DNA of 64,000 bases from Magicicada septendecula. Its lineage: Eukaryota; Arthropoda; Insecta; Hemiptera; Cicadidae. Position numbers and translations under genes: made by a program. The notes below the pieces were generated by a model. It ran no database searches. It had not been told where the DNA came from and saw nothing but the letters and a program-made list of their open reading frames with translations. The stretch is taken from positions 85,675,654-85,739,653 of the forward strand of contig CM068367.1 in assembly GCA_034769895.1 (NCBI GenBank), in the 5' to 3' direction. Shown piece after piece: positions 9,313 to 50,555 of the stretch (positions are counted from its first letter, which is position 1; each line of letters starts with the position of its first letter).

Positions 9313-10390
9313 ATTATTAATTATACAAAAAAGAGCTAGGGAAATTCCCGAGAGAGCAATTTCCTCTGTCATTTTTCACAAAGGACTGAATCGCAACATG
9401 AATCCTGTGTGACCATGGTTTTTTGTCGCGGAGCAGCGTCTGGGCTGAGTCCAAACAATGAATCTACACAGCGCGGATTCTGAATCGCGACATGAGTCGA
9501 TTCAAAGAGTCTCAGTGCGTACTAAGCTTTAAGGTATTTATTAGGTCTGTGGCACGGATCAGGAAAGCATCTACCATATTGCGCACATTGTTTAAAATGT
9601 TAATTTGGAAGTAAATTATAACAATACCTGTTTTTACAGGAACAGAATTTTAATGAACGGTGTATTAAAATGAATGATAATTAAACAAACCTAAATATAA
9701 CTGTGTAAGGCTAAATGCTTTACAGTAAAAGTAAATTATATAAGACTGAACAAAACCTAACATACCTTTTGTACAATACAAGTGGGTATGTTTTATTATT
9801 TTTTATATGTTAACCTGACATAGTATATTTTCTCATTATTTTATTGTGTATGTGTATTGTTTATAGTTGCATATTTTTGTGATTTATAAAATAAAAGTGG
9901 ATATGTAATACTTATAAATAAAATAAATAACTGCTTTTACAATATAGTATTACACTAAAAGTGTAAAATGTATTACTAACACAGGCAAGTTTTAAAATTT
10001 TAATCCTTTATTTCAAACCTGTGTTTCAGTTGTTAATATGTTAATACCACTGTTTATATGTATTTTTAATGCTTCTGTGTACAGTCATTAAATTCAGTTT
10101 TAAGTGTTTCCATTCATCAAGAAATGAGTCTTGTTTTCTTTACAAAATGTGCTGAAAACTACAAGAATCTTTCCTAAATGTATGCATGAAGGTATTAGGT
10201 ATTTTCACAGACAATTATGGATGCAATCTTTTACCACTGGTGCACTTCTTCCCTCCATAGTGTTTGGTTAGTCAAAACCAAGTAGGCCTATTGGTATTGA
10301 GTAGTCTTCTCATTATTCGTTAGTGAAAATATAAAAAATGCAGAGTGGAAACAGGTAATGGTAAAGTACTATTTTTTCTGTATCAGGTTT
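9313..10390. other. Right Harbinger flank and unassigned sequence
   Basis: 9388-9504 holds an imperfect direct repeat (gaatcgcaacatgaatc and gaatcgcgacatgagtc) probably near the right transposon end. 9540-10390 is AT-rich non-coding sequence with nothing recognised; it should be intron 1 of SMC3, or upstream DNA if the first exon lies closer than I think. Confidence 0.4.
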
Positions 10391-10409
10391 TGAGAGAGAG
10401 AGGGAGAGG

Positions 10410-10459
<50 letters not shown>
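10391..10459. repeat. (GA)n microsatellite
   Basis: About 70 bp of nearly pure GA with two GGGA interruptions at the left end. Confidence 0.95.
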
Positions 10460-10461
<2 letters not shown>

Positions 10462-10668
10462 AGTTAAGTTTTTATTATCTGGTAAATGGGTTGTTATACA
10501 ATAAATAGAAAAATAAAGCTATCACATGTGAAGTATTAACATTGCTTATAAATATTTATGAAGTTATGAGAACTGCACTAGAAGTAATTATAAAAGTGCT
10601 AGAAGTAGTGGATGAATTGTATATTAAATTTTTGCATATTAAAATGATTTTGTTTGTTTCATGTGTAG

Positions 10669-38910
<28,242 letters not shown>

Positions 38911-39050
38911 TTAAAAATTTGTGACTAGTAAGTACTTATTCATACCAACAATTAAGAAACAGAAAAATGCTATAGCTAAAAAGAGAAACTCACAACGTAC
39001 ATTCAAATCGTGAAGTGGTTCAATGTATTAGTAATTGAAATATTTAAATT

Positions 39051-39071
39051 TCGTCCCTGTTTCGGGCGTCG
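39051..39071 (-). promoter_or_regulatory. Primer binding site, tRNA-Lys type (element A family)
   Basis: On minus: gACGCCCGAaACAGGGAC, one substitution and one inserted A relative to the E1 site. The leader continues leftward to 38909, where it is cut by the CA repeat. It implies an LTR immediately to the right. Confidence 0.7.
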
Positions 39072-39075
39072 TTTG

Positions 39076-40143
39076 AAGTATTACTCGTGAATTAAATGAT
39101 TAAAATATTGAAAATTGTGTCACCTACCTTTATTTGGACGTCAATTGAACCAAACTTAAATCGTGACGTTCTTGTGCAAATTAACCAGAGTGTCGTCTAG
39201 TGTACTCGGCAGAGAAAAATAGGTAAATGCAAATAACAAATACATATTTATACGTTCACATAACACATTAATTTATTTTGTTTTACTCTGTCATTCTTAC
39301 TAACTACCACATCAACAATTCCGTCTTTTTCTACATTTTGTATTCTGAAAACAGATTCTGAAATATAGTTAAAAACAATTCCTATAACCTTATATTTACG
39401 TATTTAACTTGTAACGGTACAGAATTATATGTTAAAAATAATAATTTAAATCAATTGTCATCCCAATGTAGTCAGTGTTCACCTTTGGGGAACCTCGATT
39501 TCACCAGCCACGCATGCAGTGTTATTACAAAACAGCACGTCTGTGTTTTGTCTCTGTACTCAGACAGGCCGGACATATTACGCAACGACATACAGTTTGT
39601 GGTAGCCATGAATCACGGAAAAAATGATGCCAAGTCGTAGATTTCACCAGGCGGCAAAATGTTGCCAAACTCGCTGTCCAGATTATAGCTCTTTCTAAAA
39701 GAACCAATTGGAGCGCAGGCTGGTGATCATGTGACCAGACTCACCCTTGTGAATCACTGCCCTAACGCCAGTTTAAGAGTTAGTTAACCTGTAACTCTGA
39801 CCGGGCGGTCAACCCAATCAGTGCTCATGAGCAAACCTAAAGTCGGCCGACTGAAAGTAATGGTGCATTTGTTAAAATAACGTAAACTATGGGGTAACAA
39901 ATAAGTAACAGCTGACAGAAAATTTAACTGTAAAAAACTAGTTTCGGAGTGTATTAATGAAGAAAGTGGGGAACACAAGGTGGTGAAACAATGATAGGAA
40001 CACCGGATGGATGGGTAACTGTACTGAACACAATTCATTGAAAAAATTAAAAAATAGAAAATTTTAATCAAAGTTTAAATACCATTTAATATTTCCAAGT
40101 TAAAATATTTTATTAATGAGATCTCAGTAAGGGAGTTAAAAGA

Positions 40144-40221
<78 letters not shown>

Positions 40222-41375
40222 CGCAAAGTGTTGGTTAACAAAATAACGCTAAGGTTAAGTCATTTTTTATAGTAGTTCATACTGAGTGATTAAATATCCA
40301 TGTATTTTTGTTTTTTATTGAAATTGTAGTGTGAAGATAAAGTGAAAGCAAATAATTCAGTTTAATAAAAGAAAACTAATTTGTTAGAATCTGAAAAATT
40401 TGTGTTAGCGTAATTATTTCGAACTCAAACCTCGATAACCTCCTTGTCTGCAACTTTTTCGTCTGTAGGACCCTGGAGGAGAGCCCGAAGGCAAGATGAA
40501 AACGAAGTTGCCTAAATTTAATATATTTTATTAATCGAAATGTAATTGAATAGTTTCAGTGATGCCCGAATACTGGGACTCGATATTATATATAATTGCA
40601 AATAAATTGAATAGTTTCAAACTAGATTATATCTACTTAGGAAGGCGACCCAGCTTTGCTCACACTCTCAGTTATTCATTATACCTTATATATTGTAAAG
40701 TGCTTTTTATTTAATTTTCATAATTAATATTGGTGTTGAATTTAGTTAAAATTGAAATGTTTTTGTCTGTTCAACTGCTTATATTAGGTACTCATCCTTT
40801 CATCGCCGTCTCCACGTGGTTACGCCATCACTGTTAACTCTCGATTTTGCTAACACACTCTGAAAATAAGTTTAGACTGTTATTACTTCTGATTGATCAC
40901 TATGACATGATTTCTCGTTGTATTACGTTAAATCATATAATTTACTGGTCGGCCGACTCTTAATTTGCTCGAGCTAAGTTTTTATACGACCGCACGGTCC
41001 GCTCACTGTAGTAAGACAAGAGACGCTAACAGTCTTTTTTCAAGATGGCCAGCCGCTTCATCCGCGGCAACTTGGCTCGCCATTGGCTCAGGAGGGTGCT
41101 ACGTCACACAGCAAATATTTAACACCGTATATAGTACATTCACTGTAACTGATCAACTAGCCGTGTACGTGATAATTCAACTGTATGAACGGGCAGTTCC
41201 GCGCGCTGTCGCATTCCATAATACCTGCTAACAGTACTTGTCTACAGATTTTCTGGACCAACATGCAGATGGGCGTCACCTATAGGAATGTTTATTGTTA
41301 CAGACTGAGGCCTTTAACTACTGCGTCGTATTCACAATTACATTTAAACCTATCGCACAATTCTGCCCTGTTACA
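39076..41375 (-). mobile_element. LTR of element A
   Basis: Bounded right by the minus-strand LTR start TGTAACAGGGCAG (41375 leftward) beside a polypurine tract, and left by a primer binding site. So it is a single LTR serving the 3' end of element A and the 5' end of another, truncated, unit. ~2.3 kb, unusually long; it includes a (GA)n tract (40146-40218) and may hold an unrecognised insertion. Confidence 0.6.
40146..40218. repeat. (GA)n microsatellite
   Basis: About 72 bp of pure GA. Confidence 0.96.
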
Positions 41376-41426
41376 ATACCCCCCCCCAATGAGAGGTTTT
41401 CTGCCGAAACAGAAAAACTCTCATTG
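41376..41426 (-). promoter_or_regulatory. UUCG stem-loop plus polypurine tract, element A
   Basis: Minus strand: hairpin 41426-41387 (9 bp, one mismatch, 7 bp, then a U-G pair closing UUCG), then a run of nine G, then the LTR start. Same layout as E1 and B. Confidence 0.75.
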
Positions 41427-43404
41427 CTAAACCGTAAGAGGATCAGTGAGGATATGCTGCCAACAACCCCCTTTTAATTTCTAAACACATCATGGGTAAA
41501 CTACCCCCCTAGCTCGGCGACTATGGCTGCACCTGCACGACCTTACTGGACTTCTCTGTTCGAGATCCCAACACCATAAAATCGGACAGGTACTCACCAC
41601 AGTACCACGTAACCTTATAACATTCCAAACAAAATCAACAACTAGCCTTATACCATACCAGATCCTCAACCGATATGTTTCCCCTTACATACATACTGGG
41701 TTGCCTTTAGCAAGTACTGGGTGCGTACATATTCATTACTACATTAGACACACTATCTCCACATTGATTACTAATGTAAAATTCAAATTTTGTTCAAACA
41801 GTGAAATAAACCTAAGTCCACTATCAAAAATTTACATTGATGTTAATTTACATCATCTCTCTCAATTAATTAATTTCATCACAAATTTTAAATCTTTCCA
41901 AAAATTTCCAAAATCTTTTAAATGAATTTACTTTATCATTCTTATTAACTAAATGCTAACAATTATAATAAACAAATAAAAATAAACAACTTACTTCTAT
42001 CATAAATTCAAATATAACTACACTTGATTACAAAAAATAACATAAGATAAACATCATGAATCAGCTGACACCTTCTCTACCTATATTCAACATTAAAAAT
42101 CAAAATAAAATTCTTTACTGCAAAGAACACAAATTTTTTTTTTCAACAAAAATTTAATTTCCAAAAAAGCTACTTTGCCAATTAATAAAAATAATTATTC
42201 CATCATTTAATTAAATTGATTAACAAAAGAAGCTATGAATCAATTATAAGAAACATACTACATCTCTTAACACCAGTCATCAGCTGATAGCTTCTGGTCA
42301 GGTGAATGACCTTACCCTAGACACATTACACAAAATTATACAATGTAAAATATGTAACACATGTTTATAATTCCTACACTCTAACATAGTACAACATAAT
42401 AAAACATATAAACACCTTCCCTCCTAGAATTAGTCTTTCAAACCAGTAAATTCATCTATAAAATTGTACCATTAGATTCTCCAGAAATTCAAATTTATTA
42501 TCAACATTCATTTTACACAACAGTTTATACATTTAACATTATCACCTCAAAATAAACAATTCATCTTTAAATTTGCATATAAAATCATAGACATTACACT
42601 TTAATTTCAATTGACCTTTTTTCTAATCAATTATCAAATATTTAGCATTCACTACACCATTAAATTCTCCAAAAAATTTTTGTAATTTGTTATTAAGATT
42701 CATTATGTCACATTTCAGATTCAGATTTTATCAAAAAATTTACACAACTTACAGCTTTATTTTAGCTTTAAATTCTATTAACTCTTTTTATACCAACCTT
42801 TAATTATTTATCCTTTGTTGTACCATTAACCCTCAACAAAAATTCAATTACATATATTCAACACAAAAAATTCAATCATCATTATAACAAATACATAATA
42901 CCCATATGTACTTTCTGATACATTATATAACAACCATATGACTCCACAACTAAACACATTTTTACTTTGACTCATTTACTGTTTATTACTAAGTTTAAAT
43001 CTTATAAATATCGTTTAAATTCATTATCAAAATCTATTTATACCTCATTTATTAATTAACTAATTTATCTCAAATCATTTAGCTCAGTCAGTTTTTTTAC
43101 AACACCAAGTTACTTTAATTACAATAGTCAAAACAATTATAATTCATTTATTATCACCTTCATAATTATTCTTATTATTTGTTTAGTTTGATAAAATATT
43201 ATTATTATTATCATTCTTGAAATCTACTATACACACATTGTTTACATCAAATACATTTTACAACACAAACACAATTTATCTCACTATGAATTTATTCACA
43301 ATTTTTTCGTCATATTTTTTCCATTTACCACACCTCATTTCATAAAACAGTCCAGTTCGAAACCAAACTACTTACATAGTTAAACGTTCATAAACATTAA
43401 TTGT
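41427..43404 (-). other. Element A interior, noncoding
   Basis: 41427-41720 matches E1 33695-34036 and B 55866-56170. A small hairpin GGTCA-ttcacc-TGACC (minus, 42311-42296) may correspond to the interior hairpins of E1 and B. The rest is AT-rich without coding potential. Confidence 0.6.
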
Positions 43405-43641
43405 TTACCCCCCATCATCGTATAATAACCTGGTCTTATGTCTACACCACTCATTTACAATTATAGACACATTTTTATTATTATAATTATAATAATCATT
43501 ATCATTACTTTTTTCCATTATATCAATATAGTAACTACAAATATTATTGCATACTATCAATTCAAAATTCCTGTCAACATTGGGTATAGTAAATTCTCCA
43601 TTAATATTTTCCGTTAGCATTAGGTAAGTTATATCATTATA
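43405..43641 (-). pseudogene. Element A Gag-like C-terminus
   Basis: Encodes NDITYLMLTENINGEF through CRHKTRLLYDDGG-stop, homologous to the ends of the E1 and B proteins. Its 5' side is cut at ~43641 by a Helitron 3' terminus. The open frame runs on to 43731 only because the Helitron end happens to be open in that frame. Confidence 0.8.
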
Positions 43642-43733
43642 CTCGCAGCTTCGCCGCTCACTGGGGGCTTCGCCCCCAGACTGCTTCAGTGGACGCCCCG
43701 ATCCGACAAACGTCGGGGGAGCTATGTACATAT
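43642..43733 (-). mobile_element. Helitron 3' terminus
   Basis: GC-rich end with a perfect 7-bp hairpin TGGGGGC-ttc-GCCCCCA (43662-43678) and a second, one-mismatch hairpin (43645-43657) just before the end, as expected near Helitron 3' termini. It continues in minus sense from 50369 across the element C insertion and stops inside the element A gag. Confidence 0.72.
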
Positions 43734-45756
43734 TGTAACGTCGCGGTTTTTGTAGAGGTTTTAGCGAAAACTTTGTATGTGGCTTATTGGGCGTTCGTCT
43801 TATTTAGTTAAGCTCCCAATGTTGTTATGCGCCAATCTTGTAACGTCGCGGTTTGAGATATTAAAGTTTCCGCCTCTCCGCAGTCGCCACTTATGAATTA
43901 TAATAACTGACTTTTTTTTTTTAAAAATAAAGGATTTTTTAATGTTACTCAATCTAAACAGAAATCGAGAGTGTGTGATTTGGGGTCAAGAAGGGAAGTT
44001 GTTCAGCCTTATGAGGAAGAGAGAGTAAGTACCAATTATTTACACTCGGTTTAGATGATTTCTGATTTTTCAAATTGTTCGCTGTGATTTAAATCAGCTG
44101 ATTGTGAGACAAGTTTCCACGCCTAGTTCAACCAGCCTACACTATAGCAAAATCTGATCCGATGTGTTGATCTCTTCTGTTTTTGTGCTGAAATCTGTTA
44201 CAACTACCCACTACAAAAATTATAACACACTTTATGATTCAATATCATTTTTCAATAATATTATTTATTTATATTATTGGTTTTTGTTTCCTGCCACCAA
44301 AATACAAGTATCACAATTGATCTTTCCTTACATAAAACATAATATCGACTTCATCGAGTAAACATGGAATTGTCTAAAGAAAAAACATATATGGTTTTGT
44401 TTACCAAATTTTACACTATTTTCAAAACATCAATTAATATATAATTCTTAATAATTCCCCAGGGTTAATGGTAAGTTCTTTTTGTTATGAGATGGTCAGA
44501 AATGGATAATTACTAAGCTTTACAAATACCGAAAAAATATTAAATAAATTTGTTTATTTTTCGTTTAGTATGTAGTTCCAGGAATGTCCGTAAGAGAGCA
44601 GCGTGCGTTTGTTTACTTTAAAAACATGTGATTAAATTTGACTAGTTTCGTGTTCTATACCAACATTCGGAATGCGTTTTCTTCGTTAACTATTAAACGA
44701 AATGTTTATATTACCTCTCTTCGTATGGTTCTTAATGGAATGAAGCTTTTTCTCTGGTGAGGTCCGTCTTGAGTTACAATTTCATTACATATTCTATCGT
44801 CAACTTGAACTATGGCGAAACTAGGTTGAATCATCAGAAGGTTTTCTTTCACTGTTTTTTAAGGAGTATAACCATTTAATTTTGATAAATAATGGATGAT
44901 TATATAGTGGTCATGTTGCTTGTTAATTTTGTACTAATTTTCACTCCTCCAAAGTTCCAGAAAGGTTATTTTATTAGAATTGTAGTAGCATCATTTTGTC
45001 AACTCTATGGTTTTATTCCAAATTTATTATTATTAACAATACTTGTTATTTCCGTCACTCGTAGTAACCCATAGTATTTTTATTATACAGGCAGTTTGTA
45101 ATTATTATAAATTTATATTTTATTTACCGAAAAATAATTCTTTTCCATTCCGGTTTCTTTATCAATTTGGTTTACATAATAAGTTTGTGTTCATTTTCTT
45201 ATGACCTTGTATATAAGTATTTGATAATTTTATTATCTTTAAATAAATTTATATATATTATTTATTTAGTCTCTCATAGTATTCCTACACTGCACTACTT
45301 CCTGTTGCCATTTCCCTCATAGTATTATTTTAATTTGTTATTATCCTTTGATATTTAAAATTTTTTATGTGTTTTAAAACGAACCCTGGGTTATCCTACA
45401 CTATAACACAAATATTTGAAAAAATATAACATTAACCTAGGTATAACAATTGGTTGTCCATACAATACAAATATTACAATAAATAAATAAAATACAGAAT
45501 CAGTTAGTAGTATTATAGTCCACTCTCACAGCTTTATAATTCCCAAACCTACAGCACAATTCTGTAATAAGTTACCTTCACTTTCACTTTTTACCTCAAT
45601 GGGTACACTATAACGCACTTGTCACTGTATATCACTCGAATTGTTTATAATGTTTAGTGATATACTTTAATTTAGAGCTAGTTATAGGTTACCCATTTCT
45701 GACCTTTATGTTCTTACATGATTTAATTTATTGGGACCGGGTTATGTAACGTTACA
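43734..45756 (-). repeat. Element C 3' LTR
   Basis: 2,023 bp, TGTAACGTTACATAACCCGG ... CGCGACGTTACA on minus. Carries a 105-bp duplication of its U5 end (second TGTAACG copy at 43839 on +). Confidence 0.92.
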
Positions 45757-47111
45757 TAAAGCCCCCCCACAAGAACAAATTTATTTTAGTTTAACTCGTT
45801 TATTAAAAATAAATTGTTGATTGGTTCAATTCTCCTAATAGTCTTGGCTTTATTTTCATAATAGTGTTTCATTATTTCCAACTGGTTATAAACTGACTGG
45901 TCATTCAGACTGGTGGTAATTGCTGTTTTCTTATTCTACTCTCTCTCTGTTGGAGGCAAATTCATCAATTATTTATTTCTGGGTAGTGGTACTTCCACAT
46001 TTTATTTGATAAGGACTGGTCACACTAATCATATTAAACTTGTTTTAACACTCATTTCTATTTACTTCTATGAATTCGCTTTATCAATTAAGCTTCTGTC
46101 TGCTATCTTCCTTCTATTTTCTTCATCTATACTTCTGGAATCTAATATCACTCTTTTCAGCTATTTTATAATTATTATCCCTTAAATATTCAATTTCCCT
46201 AACATTTTTCCCTATCTTGTGCGGTGGTACCAGTCGGGTGGCCACTCTTGGGTCCATTACTCCGCTGTCCATCCTTACACCTTCTGAGACCAGGGGAACA
46301 TCATCCCTGCTCATAAAAATTATTGCCGGAACATTTCTATGGTCAATACATAAAAATAAAAAAAATTATAAGTAGTAGTCAATTAGCGACTAGTACTAAA
46401 CACTTTTGGGATTCTTCATACAGTTGCTGTTTACATTTATTTATATATTTCTTCTTCTCCCTGATTCCTTCTTCTTTTCCATTAACTAATAGCATATAAC
46501 ATTATTGATAGGCCTTATGTTAAAATTCTTTTGACTTTACTTCTTGTGACATATTTCTCCGTATCATTTCTTCTTATATAATCTTCAATTCCGAGAAATT
46601 CTAATTATTGTATTAATTATCATCCTCCTTCAGTTTCATTGGAGTCATTAAATTATTCTTTATTCTTCTTATCTGAGCACATTACCATCAATTGTTTTTG
46701 TTCATTTAATTTTTCTTCTGTTTGTTACCATTAAAAATATTACTTTTTCCTATTATTTCATTTTAAATCAGTTATTTATAATTAAATTATATAATCTGTT
46801 CTTATATTTTCTTGGTGTTTTGTCTTTTTATTTTAAATTATATTGTTTCGAAATATTTAGTAAGTTGTCCTTACGTAGTTTTTATTAAATCGTCTTGTTC
46901 CTGAATAAATTGTTGAGTAAGTTGTCCTTACATAGTTTTAGAATTTTGGGGTTTTTAGTCTCTTCATTTTAAATTATATGGTTTCAAAATAACTTGAGTA
47001 AGATGTCCTTACATGCTTTTAGAATTTTGGGGTTTTTTTTCCGCTATTCAATGGGTTGCTGGGTCGGTTTTCAGAATTTCAGTCCCCTTTTCTGGTTTGT
47101 GATCACATAGG
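45757..47111 (-). other. Element C interior, noncoding
   Basis: Begins (element 3' side) with the polypurine tract, preceded by an AT-rich imperfect stem-loop (45774-45818). A 63-codon frame at 46123-46314 (DVPLVSEGVRMDSGVMDPRV) has no recognised relative and could be a pol scrap. Rest AT-rich. Confidence 0.55.
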
Positions 47112-48237
47112 TTAACCATGGTCCATTAACTCAGTTATTCCTCTTCCTCGGATTACTGGGGTGTTCGGAATTACTTCTCTCCTCGATAATCTCCTTATCA
47201 TCCGGCTCTCCCACTTTGCTGCTACGAAACCTTTAATTAAGTATCGGTCTCCCGTCATAGTTCGTTCCTTTTTAACTAACAAGTATTGTACCTCCTCTAA
47301 CATAACATAGTTGCTCATATTTAATCTCATTTCATTCCCTTTTACCTCTGGATTATTTGCCAAATATTTGAACGTTATATTCCGTCTTGAACATATGACT
47401 GATATTGTCTGATACACTTCAATCATCGACCTATTTAATTGAGATCTAAACTTAATTAACTCCCTTTGTTCATTAATTGGAATGTTAAATATATTAATTA
47501 ATCCATCTGTAATCATCTCCCATTCTTCCTTTGTATTTATTATTTTCTTTTTACATGTTTTTCTTATTTCCTTGGTCTTTTTTTCCATGGTTTGGATCTT
47601 CTCCTTGTCCTTTCTATTCTTATTTTCAGATAGCAATGCATTCGGGTCTTCTTTAGTACCTTCGGAAGTGCTGTTTAATGTTTTATCCAAATTATTAAAA
47701 CCGCTGTCCATTTTCTTGTGAATGTCTCATGGTGTCTCTTTAAGTTTTCCTCCTGTTTCCTAAAACTTTCATTCATTTTCTTGAAACCACTGTCCATTGT
47801 TTCCTCTAACTTTCTGAAACTTTCATCCACTTTGTCAAATTTTTCGCTCAAGGCTTCATTTTGTTTCCTTGAGTTATCAATTATTTTATCCAATTTTTCC
47901 TCCTGTCTCCTAAAATTTTCTTTATTTTCCTCATTGGTTCGCTTATTATCTTCCTGGATCTTGTTATTCCCTTCCATTATAATTCTTAACATCTCCTGTG
48001 TGCTTATATCTTCTTTTTGGTTGGATTTATCTGGTTGATCCCCTTGGGCATCCTCTTCAACTAATTCTTTTCCGGGTCCATAACTACTTCGGTTTCTTCT
48101 GTATTACCTGTCTGTTGGTCCATTTCACTGTCCGTGACTAACTCTATTTCTTGTTCCTGTCCACCTTCTTCAATCTCCTTTTCTTCTGCCCTCTTCTTCG
48201 ATTTGCCTCGGGTATTATGCATTTCTTGTTTTCTCAT
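47112..48237 (-). pseudogene. Element C Gag-like coiled-coil protein
   Basis: Three frame segments of one gene: 48237-48061 (MRKQEMHNTRGKSKKRAEEK, acidic), ~48060-47713 (heptads with a repeated MDSGF.K...SFRKQEENL module) and 47711-47112 (MDSGFNNLDKTLNS to RGRGITELMDHG). One frameshift near 48065 and one near 47713. Starts 72 bp after the PBS. Same architecture as E1/B (charged N-terminus, long coiled coil, basic C-terminal domain) but little sequence identity and no DDGG ending. Confidence 0.7.
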
Positions 48238-48308
48238 AACTGCCGACGATAATTAGATTTTTTGATATATATTTTTATTAAATATATCAAAATTCTTTTC
48301 TAATTACA

Positions 48309-48326
48309 GCCCCACATTGGGCGCCA
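48309..48326 (-). promoter_or_regulatory. Primer binding site of element C
   Basis: TGGCGCCCAATGTGGGGC on minus, one base from the tRNA-Lys1,2-type site. Four bases separate it from the 5' LTR. Confidence 0.85.
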
Positions 48327-48330
48327 ATCT

Positions 48331-50368
48331 TGTAACGTCGCGGTTTTTGTAGAGGTTTTAGCGAAAACTTTGTATGTGGCTTATTGGGTGTTCGTCTTAT
48401 TTAATTAAGCTCCCAATGTTGTTATGCACCAATCTTGTAACGTCGCGGTTTGAGATATTAAAGTTTCCGCCTCTCCGCAGTCGCCACTTATGAATTATAA
48501 TAACTGACGTTTTTTTTTTTTTAAATAAATAAAGGATTTTTTAATGTTACTCAATCTAAACAGAAATCGAGACTGTGTGATTTGGGGCAAGAAGGGAAGT
48601 TGTTCAGCCTTATGAGGAAGAGAGAGTAAGTACCAATTATTTACACTCGGTTTAGACGATTTCTGATTTTTCAAATTGTTCGCTGTGATTTAAATCAGCT
48701 GATTGTGAGACAAGTTTCCACGCCTAGTTCAACCAGCCTACACTATAGCAAAATCTGATCCGATGTGTTGATCTCTTCTGTTTTTGTGCTGAAATCTATT
48801 ACAACTACCCACTACAAAAATTATAACACACTTTATGATTCAATATCATTTTTCAATAATATTATTTATTTATATTATTGGTTTTTGTTTCCTGCCACCA
48901 AAATACAAGTATCACAATTGATCTTTCCTTACATAAAACATAATATCGACTTCATCGAGTAAACATGGAATTTTCTAAAGAAAAAAACATATATGGTTTT
49001 GTTTACCAAATTTTACACTATTTTCAAAACATCAATTAATATATAATTCTTAATAATTCCCCAGGGTTAATGGTAAGTTCTTTTTGTTATGAGATGGTCA
49101 GAAATGGATAATTACTAAGCTTTACAAATACCGAAAAAATATTAAATAAATTTGTTTATTTTTCGTTTAGTATGTAGTTCCAGGAATGTCCGTAAGAGAG
49201 CAGCGTGCGTTTGTTTACTTTAAAAACATGTGATTAAATTTGACTAGTTTCGTGTTCTATACCAACATTCGGAATGCGTTTTCTTCGTTAACTATTAAAC
49301 GAAATGTTTATATTACCTCTCTTCGTATGGTTCTTGCTGGAATGAAGCTTTTTCTCTGGTGAGGTCCGTCTTGAGTTATAATTTCATTACCATCTGGCTC
49401 ATATTCTATCGTCAACTTGAACTATGGCGAAACTAGGTTGAATCATCAGAAGGTTTTCTTTCACTGTTTTTTAAGGAGTATAACCATTTAATTTTGATAA
49501 ATAATGGATGATTATATAGTGGTCATGTTGCTTGTTAATTTTGTACTAATTTTCACTCCTCCAAAGTTCCAGAAAGGTTATTTTATTAGAATTGTAGTAG
49601 CATCATTTTGTCAACTCTATGGTTTTATTCCAAATTTATTATTATTAACAATACTTGTTATTTCCGTCACTCTTAGTAACCCATAGTATTTTTATTATAC
49701 AGGCAGTTTGTAATTATTATAAATTTATATTTTATTTACCGAAAAATAATTCTTTTCCATTCCGGTTTCTTTATCAATTTGGTTTACATAATAAGTTTGT
49801 GTTCATTTTCTTATGACCTTGTATATAAGTATTTGATAATTTTATTATCTTTAAATAAATTTATATATATTATTTATTTAGTATCTCATAGTATTCCTAC
49901 ACTGCACTACTTCCTGTTGCCATTTCCCTCATAGTATTATTTTAATTTTTTATTATCCTTTGATATTTAAAATTTTTTATGTTTTTTAAAACGAACCCTG
50001 GGTTATCCTACACTATAACACAAATATTTGAAAAAATATAACATTAACCTAGGTATAACAATTGGTTGTCCATACAATACAAATATTACAATAAATAAAT
50101 AAAATACAGAATCAGTTAGTAGTATTATAGTCCACTCTCACAGCTTTATAATTCCCAAACCTACAGCACAATTCTGTAATAAGTTACCTTCACTTTCACT
50201 TTTTACCTCAATGGTTACACTATAACGCACTTGTCACTGTATATCACTCGAATTGTTTATAATGTTTAGTGATATACTTTAATTTAGAGCTAGTTATAGG
50301 TTACCCATTTCTGACCTTTATGTTCTTACATGATTTAATTTATTGGGACCGGGTTATGTAACGTTACA
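48331..50368 (-). repeat. Element C 5' LTR
   Basis: 2,038 bp, closely matching 43734-45756, with an extra ~13 bp near 49391 and scattered substitutions. Has the same 105-bp terminal duplication. Confidence 0.92.
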
Positions 50369-50555
50369 ATATTTACAACAGCCTCCAAACGAACCTATCC
50401 CAGGAGACAATGTATTCTCGGTAATGCCTTTTATTTATTTACAATATCTGAATATTTACAATCACTTATTCTAACATGCAAACTTCAATATTACACAACT
50501 TAACATTATTATATTAGATATTTACAGGGTGGAAAGCTTATTACTGAGAATTCAT

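Larger units (their letters stand above)
43734..50368 (-). mobile_element. Element C, LTR retrotransposon without pol
   Basis: 6.6 kb, target duplication ATAT at 43730-43733 and 50369-50372. Minus orientation: 5' LTR 48331-50368, PBS, Gag-like ORF, noncoding interior, polypurine tract (gggggggc, 45761-45768), 3' LTR 43734-45756. No protease, RT or integrase was found. Inserted in the Helitron. Confidence 0.9.

Noticed and set aside
1..10668. First SMC3 exon (initiator Met and about four residues)
   Set aside because: No ATG-TAY-ATH-AAR-CAR followed by a GT donor was found; it probably lies outside the window.
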